Positions 21,753 through 34,633 of a stretch of DNA of 64,000 nt are shown piece after piece. The first letter of the stretch is position 1; the number at the start of each line of letters is the position of its first letter. The stretch spans positions 3,116,501 through 3,180,500 of the forward strand of contig NC_056413.1 of NCBI RefSeq assembly GCF_905147365.1, written 5' to 3'. Made by a program: the position numbers and the translations under genes. The notes under the pieces were generated by a model. That model did no database searches. It worked only from the letters and a program-made list of their open reading frames with translations, and was not told the DNA's origin. The stretch is from Aricia agestis (Eukaryota > Arthropoda > Insecta > Lepidoptera > Lycaenidae).

Positions 21753-22614
21753 CTAGCTGTTGCCCGCGACTTCGTCCGAGTGGACTTCAGTTTATAGCGC
21801 GCGATGGCAACAAAATTGGTGTCAAAAGCTTTTATAAAGAAAACCCCTTAAATCAAAACAGCTGTGCAGTGTGCACATAATATTTCATTTTTTTAAATCA
21901 AACTTTATATTTTATGCCAAATTTTAAAGCTTATTTAGCCCCCCAATTACATAACTTTACCCATAAACTATTTATCATTGATAGGTTTAAGGTTACGTCA
22001 CTGTATACAGGGTGTAACAAAAATAAGTGATAATAATTTAGGGTGTGTACGTGTTCCTTGTAGAGAGTTCACTGTGAAAGTAGCAGCGCTGAAAGACCAA
22101 ATTTTTTTTTCACTTTTGTATGGGGAAACTCGTGACGCTCGGGCCCTTGCCCATACAAAAGTGAAAAAATTTTTTCGTCTTTCGGAGCTGCTACTTTCAC
22201 AGTTAACTCTCTACAAGGAACACGTACACACCCTAAAGTATTATCACTTATTTTTGTTACACCCTGTATATTATAAAGTACTGACTCATTAAATAACGTA
22301 AAAAGAAATAACAAATCTTTGAATGTATGATGATACCACCTCTTATAGAAAGATGTTGGGCAAGCGTTAGCGCGATGTAAGAGACGCACGGCGCCATCTA
22401 GTATGAATTTTTGGAACTAACTTAATTTGAACAAATTTTCGTATTTTCACCACCTTACAACCCTTTTTTCCAGTAAAAAAGTAGCCTATGTCCTTTCTCA
22501 GGCTTTAGACTATCTGTATACAAAATTTCATTACAATCGGTTCTGTAGTTTTGGCGTGAAAGCGAGACAGACAGACAGACAGAGATACTTTCGCATTTAT
22601 AATATTAGTATAGA
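21753..22614 (-). mobile_element. Helitron-like element H2, complete, with nested MITE
   Basis: Minus strand: TCTATACTAATATTATAAAT at the 5' end, GCGGGCAACAGCTAG at the 3' end, flanked by A (21752) and T (22615). Contains the MITE at 22008-22266. Non-autonomous. Confidence 0.8.
22008..22266. mobile_element. Mariner-type MITE inside Helitron H2
   Basis: CAGGGTGTAACAAAAATAAG ... CTTATTTTTGTTACACCCTG with TA flanks. Nearly perfect foldback of about 100-bp arms. The two 104-106-residue ORFs across it are mirror images of the arms. Confidence 0.88.
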
Positions 22615-22794
22615 TTAGCTCCGCTGTAAAAGGCCTTGAGCAATATTGCTGTTGCCGCCACATATCATGGAGCGTTACTCTAGGTCAGATTGGTACCGGA
22701 ACGCGGGAGATCTTCTTGAACCTGCCACTTCCGGTACTAAATCACAGCGATACTAGAAGACCTACGAAACACATGGGAGTCGATAATAATCAAA

Positions 22795-22990
22795 TCTATA
22801 CTAATAAAATATGCGAAAGTGTGTCTGTCTGTCTGTTACCTCCTCACGCCTAACCCGCTGAACCGATTTTGCTGAAATTTGGTATGGAGATACTTTGAGT
22901 CCCGGGAAAGGACATAGGATACTTTTATCCCGGAAATTGTACGGTTTCCATGCGAAATTTTGGCACAACAGAGTTGCGGGCGTCATCTAG
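22795..22990 (+). mobile_element. Helitron-like element H1, best copy
   Basis: TCTATACTAATAAAATATGC at the 5' end, 3' hairpin CACAACAGAGTTGCG, then GGCGTCATCTAG; flanked by A (22794) and T (22991). It is 196 bp and non-coding. Confidence 0.82.
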
Positions 22991-23870
22991 TATAATATAA
23001 AACTAAACCTTCAGTGTCCCACTTTGTTGCAAGATAATTCTGGCTAGAATTTTCCCCAAATCTCATGAGTCATGAGTAATAAACACAGTTATGGTTTCTG
23101 TGATTTCAATTAATTAAAAAATGTTTCGTTTCATGAATAAGAAATAAGAATTCGTATTTGAAATGTATCTTGTGCTTGCACCCAGATGTGTCCATAGGAC
23201 GATCGTGCCTGATGCGACCCATAAATCTATAGAAATGGTCAATGATCCTTAGCCCTCCTCGGTCAACGCATTGGTTTGCCTTTCAGATAGGTAATGCAGA
23301 CAGCCGTGCGACCTTAATTCGACCGTGGCCTTTGATTTGAATTCTTTTTTGCATATTGTTTTCACAATAATATTTTATAGTAATGATACTAATATTGTAC
23401 ACAATTAATATGCGTAATTCCTATACTTTATATTATTTATATTTAAGTATTATTATATACCATGTCCACCAAGTCGCCCTGAAAGTATTTCTCCCGCGCG
23501 GCAAACGTAGGCGTTTTTTCACGACAAGCGACTACTCATCTAATATTAATTGTACAATATAATATTATGATACTTACTGAAATATATTCCAAACACTATT
23601 TATAAAGCCTAGAATAATAAAGGAAAACACATCCGCATCTTAAAATTTTCAGCAACCGAACCCGGAATTTCAAATAAACTAATGCACTGAAAAATGACCC
23701 CTCATTAAACGCTTCCGGCTACTTATCTAACAGAAACAAAAATTAAAAAGCGGGCAAAAACTAAGGGCGGATCTGCATTTTTAATTGTTTGCAGGCGAAA
23801 AAAATCAATGTTTTTGTATACACGACATTTATTCGCAACCTTGGTGTGGCATGAGGTAGGCAAACACAGG

Positions 23871-23898
23871 TATATAAAAATATGGGGTCGCGGATCAA
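23871..23898 (+). promoter_or_regulatory. Core promoter of gene D
   Basis: TATATAAAA at 23871-23879, with an ATCA start-like site about 24-26 nt downstream (near 23895). Predicted 5' UTR about 45 nt before the ATG at 23942. Confidence 0.7.
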
Positions 23899-23941
23899 GA
23901 CTAGTAGAGCTTACACCGCCGAGACAGTAGCAACCATCAAA

Positions 23942-26900
23942 ATGTATCAATACCACGTACTCGCCGTGCTCTTGTGTGCTTTCAGTGGATACACCTCTGC
24001 TACCCTACGTAAGTTATAATGCTAAATTAAATCACAAAAATAAATTACTTAAAAACAATAGTTTCTTAAAAGATAGTCTCAAAATTTAATATGTAAATAA
24101 AAAATTATGTTTAAGGTTTAAAGCGGGTTATTAGTCAAATTGTGTTTCTGCTTAGGAAGCTAAGAAAGTTAACTACATAATTATTGTATTTGCACGGTAA
24201 TAAATTCGCAGAGCAAAAAGTTCGCGAAATATGGCATATTATTCAATAATAATATAAGTAGTAAAAATGTTTTCTAATAAACAATTTTTAATCTCAATTA
24301 ATTTTAGTAAGTATAAAAGGTTGGACCAATTAAAAAAAACTTGAGAATAGCTCGTATTATTACTGAACATTCTGAAAAATGAACGGTGAATGATAAAATC
24401 AAAATCATCAATTTAAAAAAATCTCCACAGCCGAACATATAACCTCCTCCTTTTTGGAAGTCGGTAAAAAAAAAACAGCAACAGCTTCGATGTGCTTTGG
24501 AACATTCTTAAATTGCGATATGATATTACATATAATTATTAATTATCTTATAGGTACTAGCCTTCCCTGAAAACGTTTTAAAATTTAATTTTCTTGAGCT
24601 GATAAGATAATTTTAAGATCTAAATTCAATTTAGTTAATTTCTATGCTTACCTATGTATCATAAAATACTTCAGGGCGTATAAGTTTTTGGGGGTAAGTT
24701 TATACCTGCGTAAGCGTTAGTCACGGAACAGTTTACTAGCAGCACGTTCAAGGACCAAGCAATAATTTCTGCATATAAATGTTATATTATGATATATGAT
24801 GTCGTGAACTGAATTATACATCTCATGATTCATGAGGACGCGGTCATCATTTCAATAATATAGAACTAATAGAACAATTTTCCTAGGAAATTAAAATATA
24901 CAAATACTCTCTTTGTTAAATTAAAATAAATAAATAGTCTCTTTGATAAATTATCACGTCCATTCGATTAATTTGTACGGTCTACTAAACAGATCAAGAA
25001 TTTGCAATAAATTATACAGCTAATAATGTACAGTAATTTATACTTTGAAGCTACAATTTTCGATAATTTAATACTTTTTACATCACAAGAAAGATGAAAC
25101 CCGTGTTTAGCGGAATAGAAAACATTTTCGAACACACACAAAAAAGCAGGAGCGTAGTCTATAATATATTCTTTGCCAAAATAAATAACAACCCCTTTAC
25201 CTATTTTAAAATAATATGTTAATTAATAAGTTTCTTTTCGTTACTACTTTCGTTAATACAGTGAAAAATTATATTAGCCATATAAACTAACCATACGTCT
25301 TATAACCTCATAAACTATTGCAATTTCAATATTTTTGCATAAAATAAGTAATCTTTGCAAAAAAAAGTCGTGAAACTATTTTACTATAAGATCTCTTATC
25401 ACAAAACAATTGACACCGGGCAAACACATCGTGGCAAAATACAGTATGATTAAAACTGAAATTGGAGACCTCCAGTCATCAAATGTGGCCAAAAGTTATA
25501 GGATAATAACTTTTGGCCACATTTGATGATTGATATTTATACGTGGGAGAGCCACGCTTCGGCACGAATGGGCCGGCCCGACCGGAGAAATACCACGTTC
25601 TCACAGAAAACCGGCGTGAAACAGCGCTAGCACTGTGTTTCGATGAGTGAGTTTACCGGAGGCCCAATCCCCTACCCTGTTCCCTTCCCTACCCTCCCAA
25701 ATTCCTTTCCCATCCCTACCCTCCCCTATTACCATATTCCCTCTTAAAAGGCCGGCAACGCACCTGCAGCTCTTCTGATGCTGCGAGTGTCCATGGGCGA
25801 CGGAAGTTGCTTTCCATCAGGTGACCCGTTTGCTCGTTTGCCCCCTTATTTCATAAAAAAAAAGATAATTCAGGAAGAGTCCACAATTAGCTTACTCAAT
25901 AATCAGTTGCTTCCTCACTCTCAAAAAACGAAATATATTTGAAATTCAAATGTTACTCGCCGACTTCCTCGTTTACTCCTAATATTGTTGATGTTGTTTT
26001 ACACTTTTCTGTATAAAACAAACTGGTTCTGGTCAATTTTCCTCGGAACATTTTGGTCGATATCCGGGTGTTGAGACCCTGACGAATTTCATATAAAGAT
26101 GTCACGAATACCTATTCAGCAACTATTCAGTATTCGGCCAATTCGATATAATTCTTGTCATCCCTAATTTCATATACCTAGTACATACAGGCCAATTAAG
26201 AGCGAGCTGTAAAATTTTGCTGTATTTTTTAATAAGTATTACGATCCCGGAAGACGATTGACTCAAATTAAATTGAGATTTATTTAATCATTGTATATTT
26301 TTCTGTCTTTCTGGGCTTTTCGACAAATATCTGTTACACTTATAATTGAGTTACTATCATTAAATAATTTGCACTAATACAATCACACACTTTATAAAAT
26401 AATAGCTAAAGGAAATATTAGTATTTTATTTAATTTTTAAGTAATCATCAAACACATTTTTAGGACTTACGACCTTTACTTTCGTGCTATAATGCGGGAA
26501 CCGTTGTTACGCGATATTGTGCACTATTAGCTGCAGTGTAAAGCACATTGCCCGGGAGCACGATTCATGGAATAATTGTACCACGTAAATAAAATAAAAT
26601 AAAATATCTTTTTATTCAAAATGGGTATCATGATACACTTTTTGAAAGTCGAACGAAGAAACTACGTTGCCTACCACCGGTTCGGGAATTACCCCGCCGA
26701 GAAGAACCGGCGTAAGAAACTCGCACGGGGCAAAAATTCGCACGGGGCGAGTTACGATTGGAGGATAGCGTTGTGTGTTAACGTTTTGACAGTAGGCTCA
26801 AGCAGTGAAATAAGGATTTATGTAAGCTTTCATAATATTGTCCAAAATGTACAATTTCCAAATGCGATGTGAAAGTGTGTCTGTAATAATCTCTTCACGC

Positions 26901-29900
26901 CCAAACTGCTGAATCGATTTTGCTGAAATTTGGTATGGAGATACTTTTAAGTCCCGAGAAAGTATATAGGATACTTTCTTTCCCGAAAAATCTACGGTTC
27001 TCAAGTGATAAACGAATTTTGGTGCAACTCTTTGCGAGGGTCATCTAGTAATACTAAGAGATCGTCTTGGCATAACTTTAAAGGCTGACAAAGTCAAAAA
27101 ATCAACAAAACTCTACCGAACCTTCCGAAACCGAAACCGAAGTCTGATACATGTGACTTACCACTTACCAGTTTGCCATTTCATGAAGTATGTCGTGAAA
27201 ATCATACATCATCAAACAATGTATTCGTTAAACCAATGTGAAGAGGCCGAAAATCGGCGAGATATTAGAGAGAATATAGAGCCCTTGCGTTCCTTATGAC
27301 TCGTCTTGGCAGTAGCTCTCTCGTGCCCCATATATATTATACCAAACGTATTTGTAACTTAATTTATATTGGTGTGTCCGACAATCTACAATAGAATGGT
27401 CTGTACGTAAACATTCTAAACAATCTTTGAGGTGTCGACTGTCGCCAGGCTGGGAAAATTACCCCAGCTAAAAACTTTTCTTATTTCTGGAATTCTCGTT
27501 ACGCTGCATTGTAAAAAATTAATTTCATCTCTCGTATTTAAAAAGACATTTAAAACAAGTTAATGATTATAAAGTATGATGAACATACAAAAAAAAAAGA
27601 TACATACAGCCGAACGTATAACCTCCTCCTTTTTGGAAGTCGGTAAAAATTGAAAGTAAGAATCGCGTAAATGACATATAAATTAACATAATATATTACA
27701 ATTAAAGGGAATTATAAAAGAATCAGAGCATTTTTAATTGTTTATTTCAGGGTTTCTCATAACACAAATTAATATTTTTAATGACTGTATTTATGATAAT
27801 AATATGGTGTAATAAAATTTTAAGCGCTATTGTAAAAAACCAAGAATTGAGAAAAACATATTAATCAAAATTAAAACTAGATATAAAGTGTTAAAGACGT
27901 AATAATGCATCTGAGTACAGCAAAAACTTAAACATGTGAAATAATTGTTTAAAACTAAGTTTTTGTTTACTTTAAATTCTTTCTTTATCACCTTACCTAA
28001 TCAAGAGATTATTAAATATGTAACGTAAACAAAAGAAAAAAATAAATTAGATTTTTTGATATAAGTAATATTAAGTAAGTAAGTACTTATTTTAATTTAA
28101 ATATAAAAATCAAAAAATAAAAATAAAAAACATAAATCTTTATTAATTTTTCCCACAATACAAAAAACACATATTCAATTATTATGACGTAGTTACAAAA
28201 AAGTTGTTATTATTATTATTGAAGATCACCCGTAGCAAGTTTATAATATTATGATCACTGCACCGGCGGCGTAACTATTATAAAGTCTATCATTACTATA
28301 TGTATTTGACATCATATTATCACTATCACTACATAATATTATAAAACAAAAGTCGCTTTTTTTCCTAGATAGAGTGATTAAAGAGGAAGGTTTATAAGTA
28401 TAATAACATTAATTAAATAGTGGAAAAATACTGTTAATTTTGGGGTTTCTAATGTGATGTCGTAAATAATTACATTTTTTCCGCTTACATTGCAAACGCA
28501 GGCTGAACCCTACGAGATTTATCAAAATAAGTGTACAACACTTATTTTGATAAATCTCGTAGGGTTGACTATGAAAAGGTCTACAGAAAACTCCGCGATG
28601 GTATAAACTATATAATTATGTCTAATGATGGCTATCTCTTATGGATATGCCACAATAACATTTTTTTGTCATTTACTTTTAACTTCAAATGATGGCTAAT
28701 TTTCAAAGCGATTTTTCCATATTCAATTAAACACTTTAAATGCATTGTTGATTTAATATAGATCTATCTATATGGCCCTTTACAACATAATATAATTTAC
28801 TTAAATGAATCTTTTTCAAGATATTACATATTATTTAAAAATTGCGAGACGTAGCTTTTGCGGCGGTACCGACCAATGCGGGCCACGGGTAGTAATTATG
28901 GAGTGTAGATGGAGGAGAACTATCTCTGTATGTAAAAAGTGTCCGCTGAAATGCGTTAAATTAGGGTGGCGCTACAGTAGCAACAGAATAAATTTTAAAT
29001 CATTTAGCAGCTTTTATTTCAGCTATTTTAGGTTATATTTTTCAAAATATATTACCTATTTAAATAAATTGAAATAATATATATTTATATTTTGTCACCA
29101 ACGGCTACATTCATTCCATACCCTTTGCTGCAGCTAGCGCCACTCTTGGAGGATTTTTCAACTGTTATTTACTGCGTACAGCTGGACACTTTTTCAAATA
29201 TCCCCCATATAAGATAGTTCTCCTCCATCTACTTTCCATAGCAGTAATGAATATAATTAAACACTACTGAATCGATTTTTATCATTTCTTCAGTGAGTGA
29301 CATAGGCTATTATATATTTTATACCCGTGCGAAGCCGGGGCGGGTCGCTAGTACTTATTTTCATAAATCTATTTGCCGATCAAGAATAGGGAAAATAACG
29401 CAAAGGTCGGAGCAGAGGGCGCTACTAGTACATACAGTAAATAATCCGACCATATCAGAATATTTACAAACAAAATTAACAAAGAGATCGTATCCAACGA
29501 AGGGCCGCTCGAATTGTTGACTGCCATAGTGTTTCAAACAGCTTGGACCCCCTGGAATTACGTCGAGATGTAGCTTCACTCTGCATCCTCTATCGGTTGT
29601 ATCACGGGGAGTGCTCTGAGGAATTGTTCGGAATCATACCACCTGCAACTTTTCGCCATCGTCCCACGCGAAAAACATACCATCCTCATCACCTTGATGA
29701 GTGGCAGTCTTCCACAGTGCGTTTTTCGCGTAACTTTCTGCCGCGCACTGTAAAACTCTGGAACGAACTGTCACCAGCAGTATTTCCGGACCTATACGAC
29801 CTGCAAATCTTCAAGAAAAGAGCGTATTCCCTCTTAAATGGCCTGCAACGCACTTGCAGCTCTTATGATGTTGCGAGTGTCCATCGGCGACGGTAGTTGC

Positions 29901-31395
29901 CTACCATCAGGTGACCCGTTTGCTCGTTTGCCCCCTTATTTAATAACAAAAAACAAAGCATTTTGTTTACTGTCTATGCTGGTTCAGCTGTCTATGGCGT
30001 GAAAACATTGCAGTCGTATTCTATTCTATTGGCATGCAAAATTTGCTACACTACTACTTTTAGCTGTAAAGTTGCAGATTTTTCCGTCAGCTTGTGTTGT
30101 TGTCGGCCAATGTCAAGTTTACCGCAACCGGTAGTTGTGAGTGTCGACGCACATCCCCGCTGCGGATTTTACTTCATTAATGTTCAGTCTCTGAAACATA
30201 CTCACGCATTCAACAATTTTATTTCCTTAAAATAGGTCTAGTTTTTTTAGACACTTTTTGTTATATTTCGCTGCTTAAATGCTGAGCGGGGTCCAATATA
30301 ATGCTAAATTAATTGTTTTGTGTCCTTGTTCTTTCGTCCGTTCGTAAATATTGTGTTGTGTGATGTTCAAATTAAACTAGGTTTCTTATTCTTATTTTAT
30401 AACTTTGTGCCCTGACCAAAGTTAATTCATTAGTTCCTTATTGATGATCTCATAGTTTTAAGAGCCTAACAGTCGTTTATATAAGTTATCACATCATGCA
30501 TTTACCACATATCGCTAAAGACATATTTTAAGGTAGTTTAAATCATCGCATGTTATAAAATCGCAGCGATTTCTGAGTTCAGTGTGCCACAACACTGTTG
30601 ACCTTACACGCGCCCATGAATTGTGTTGAGGTCGATATAATTCGCTGTATGTGGTCAACATTACATCGCTATTAATTAATTGTTGTGCCCTAACTGGTAA
30701 TGATTTATCATCATAGTTTACATTAACTTTATGGTAAAAACTACGGAAATTAATTGAAAATGTTTTATGAATTCTATCAAGTTTACTTCGGTTTGATTTT
30801 CGAGTTACTACGAGTGTAAAGTAAAAATAAAAAACCGGCCAAGTGCGAGTTGGACTCGCCCATGAAGGGTTCCGCAGCAGCAATAAGATTTTTATTTATG
30901 AAATTAAGAGGTTTTTGATTTATTTTCAGATTTCAGTTGATATAATGAAAGTTAAATTAAGGTTTACCATTTATGACATATAAAAAACTACTGGCTAGAT
31001 CTCGTTCGAACCAATTTTCGTTGGTAGTTTTTATAGTAATGTATGTACATTACATACATAATTTTTCTTTAGACTTATCATGTAGTTAGTTAGTAGTCCT
31101 TTAGAAGTTAGGGGGGGGGGGGGGCAGAGATTTTAGCACTTTGGAAGAGTCACTCTCGCAATCTATTCAGGTTAAAAAAAAGGTTTTTAGAAACCTTAAT
31201 ATAATTTTTAAAGACTATCCAAAGATACCCCGCACGCATAGGTTAGATGAAATTTTTTTTTGTTTCAGTTGTACCTATGGGAACCCCTAAAATTTTCAAT
31301 AATTTTTTCAATTTTTTATCAAAATCTTAGAGCGGTTCACAGACTACATCTACTTACCAAGTTGCAATTCGGAGAAAAGTGGCTGTGACGGACGA

Positions 31396-31426
<31 letters not shown>

Positions 31427-34400
31427 TGACGAATCTATAAGGGTTCCGTTTTTTGTCATTTGGCTACAAACAAAATGAAATGAATTAACTGAAACTTTAT
31501 AAAAATCCTAAAAGAAGAACGAAAGAGAAGAAGTCTCGGAAAGCTCGTGTCTCATGTCTGTTCTTATGATTAAAGTTTATTGGTTGTATCTTTTCATATA
31601 CAGGGTGTAACAAAAATAAGTGATAATACTTTAGGATGAGTACGTGTTCCTTGTAGAGAGTTCACTGTGAAAGTAGCAGCGCCGAAAGACCTTTTGGTCT
31701 ACTTAACTACTCAAGTATTATCACTTATTTTTGTTACACCCTGTATACAAGAATTGCTCGTAAGATTTTAGATCCATCAAACTTTCATCTGTCGACAGTC
31801 AAGTGACTACATGATTGCATAAAGACCTAAATACTACTGTTTGTATACTTGAGTATATTGTACACAATTATTTACGATTGTATATTAGTTTCACGTCGAT
31901 TACGGCTCGATAATGTGCCGCTTCCGATGATAATACGAGTGCATGTAATGATAATTTTGAGATCGTTCTTCTTTTCCAACTAGTATGAACGATACCTGAA
32001 GTATCCACTTAATATTATAATGCGAATATACATTCGTATGTCTGTCTGTTAATTCGTGTTCAGTAATTATGAATTAGATTCCCTAATTTTTAGATAGTCA
32101 AGCGGTCATCGCACCTTCAGCCTTTAATTCCTTCGCTCGCGCGCAAAATACTCGTAGGTTTGGTGGTGTCTATCAACCAATATTGAAAATGAAATCAAGA
32201 AAATTATATTCAAAAATACGACAAAACGTTTCGAGAAAAGGTAGGTAGTGCCCTTGCGCGCTTCGCTTGGCTCATCTTGGCGGGGGCACTCTTGTGCCCC
32301 CAGATGACGTATCACGAAGATGCATAGAATGAAGCTTCTAATTAACGGGGATTGACGCTGAAACACTTGATCCAAGAAATGTGTCTAAGAATCCTTGTGT
32401 CTATAATGCCCGGGCCGCATCTGGGTAGTGTTTCGTGCTTAAGAGCTCACCTGACTCTAAAAATCAAACATCGTCCTTCTCTCTTCACACTCACGCCCGT
32501 CTTTCATATGCCAGGTGAAAAAGGACGGCGCGGAATCATCGCCGAGTTAGTTTTACTTGAATAAAAGACGAACTATAATGATTATGAAAAAAGTGTTTTG
32601 AGCAAATTTAGGTTTTATCAATACCTTTTTAGATATTAAAAAATATTAAAGAAAAGACAGCAAACTTCGAAGATCCAAGCAAAAATGTGTCTAAAACAAG
32701 GTTTTTTGTAAAAAAGAAATTATCGAGCGTTTTTTGAGTACTCGTGTTTTCGTCTTGAGCATTTAATCTTTATGAACTGAAGTTACTTGTGTCAAAAAAT
32801 CAGTTTTCTAGACCTTACAGATTTTGAGATCTAGGTTTAAGTATGTAGTCAAGTTAGGGTCATATGGGCTCTTAAAACGATACCATTGGACGATCTGCGT
32901 GTATCGTCCAATGGTATCGTCTCATAGCACGAAGCTTCGTACAGTCGCGGCATAAACCAAATTAATTGTTCCAGCGGACTACATCAAAGTGTGCAAGCGC
33001 GACCAGAGCACGATCAACGCGTGCGTGCTGGAGAACATCGAACACCTGCGGCCCTACCTCGCCCGGGGAATCCCCGAGCTCCACGTGCCCAGCATCGAGC
33101 CCTTCTACATCCCTGAGGTGAGCTCGAGGGCGGCTATAGAATACATAAATCTATTACGTAGAGTTCAACTACATAATAGTCAAAACTATGGCATCAGGTT
33201 TGATGTATTTAATATGGCATCTTTGAATATTTTAGTTCAGACCGCAACGCAACGAGGCGAGGCGAGGCGCAACGCGGCATTTATATGGATTTGACAGATT
33301 TCAATTGCGTGAGACGTCTAGCGAATCTGTCAAATTCATATAAATTTAGATATGAATCTACGCGTCGCGTTGCGTCATATATATATATATATATATATAC
33401 ACGTGGGAGAGCCATGCTTCGGCACGAATGGGCCGGCTCGACCGGATAAATACCACGTTCTCACAGAAAACCGGCGTTAAACAGCGCTTGCGCTGTGTTT
33501 CGCCGAGTGAGTGAGTTTACTGGAGGCCCAATCCCCTAACCCCTACCCTACTACCTACTACCCCTACTCAACTATTCCCTTCCCTTCCCTACCCTCCCCA
33601 ATTACCCTATTTCCTCTTAAAAAAACAGCAAAACAACATTTGCCGGGACAGCAGCAGTAATATTATTGTATTTCAGCTGATCGCTATCAGCGGCGAGCTG
33701 GCGTCTCTGCACGCGTCTGGCAAAAACCTGAAGGTGTCCGGACTCAGCAACTACACTGTCAAGAGCTTAGAGTGAGTTGTCCTTCTTAATCTTGTTTTTT
33801 TTTATTAAAATTCGTTTATCACGCGGGAACCGTACATTTTTCCGGGATAAGTATCATAATATGTCCTTTCCCGGGACTCAAAGTGTCTCCATACCAAATT
33901 TCAGCTAAATCGGATCAGTGGTTTGAGCGTGAAAAGGTAACTTACAGGCATACTTTCGCATTTATAATATTAGTATGGGATACAACGAGACAATCTAGAA
34001 AATTTTTCGCATTTTCAAGGAGTAAAAAGTGTAATACAATACGAGTAGGTACAGGTCTTATAATAATTAAAAAACCGAGTTTTTTTTCTATCATTACTTA
34101 CGACTGAGTAATTCGGGAGTTTTTAGTTATTTAATTCTAGCTCTATTTAAATTCACGTATTAATTAGTCAAAATTAATATAACTGACTTTTCCTACTATA
34201 ATAATTTAGCATAAAATAGCAATAAATTTTAACGTACTTAGCATGATTCATCGCAATTTTAACTTGACTTTTTCCAAGTGTAGCGGTATGAATGCTATTC
34301 TTTTGCGCACTCAAGGATCTAAATAAGGATAGGAATAGAATACACTGTAGGCACATGGATGTCGGAGTTTTTTTTTTGCTTTTATAAACATTGCTCATTA

Positions 34401-34552
34401 GTTCTTATTATTACATCAATCGTGAGAATCGCAGACACAAGGTTTTCAATTGTTATGCTGCAGCCGGTTGGGGATTTATGGGTTATATAAAAAATGTTTA
34501 AAATTATTTGTCATCTGATATTTCTCAAAAGCAGAAAAGAACTAAACTTCAA

Positions 34553-34633
<81 letters not shown>

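Larger units (their letters stand above)
24009..32974 (+). other. Intron 1 of gene D (8,966 bp)
   Basis: No exon-like stretch with the family signature found. Contents: SINE S1 at 25536, hairpins at 25476 and 28506, Helitron H1 at 26869, LINE scraps at 26568 and 29485, family-G repeat at 30829, MITE at 31601 and the duplicated block at 32438. A CCGAACATATAACCTCCTCC repeat is near 24430 and again near 27606. The stretch from about 24540 to 25470 is AT-rich and unassigned. Confidence 0.8.

Noticed and set aside
21426..21797. Overlapping 60-107-codon frames on both strands
   Set aside because: Explained by high G+C in a palindromic island; no motifs, no conserved start.
21978..22389. Mirror-image 104- and 106-codon frames
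   Set aside because: Arms of a foldback MITE translated on both strands.
28506..28566. miRNA precursor
   Set aside because: Perfect pairing with a 3-nt loop does not fit a Drosha/Dicer hairpin; kept only as a structural observation.
31400..31430. CRISPR-like or regulatory GACA array
   Set aside because: Simple GACA microsatellite within family-G repeat; occurs in most copies.
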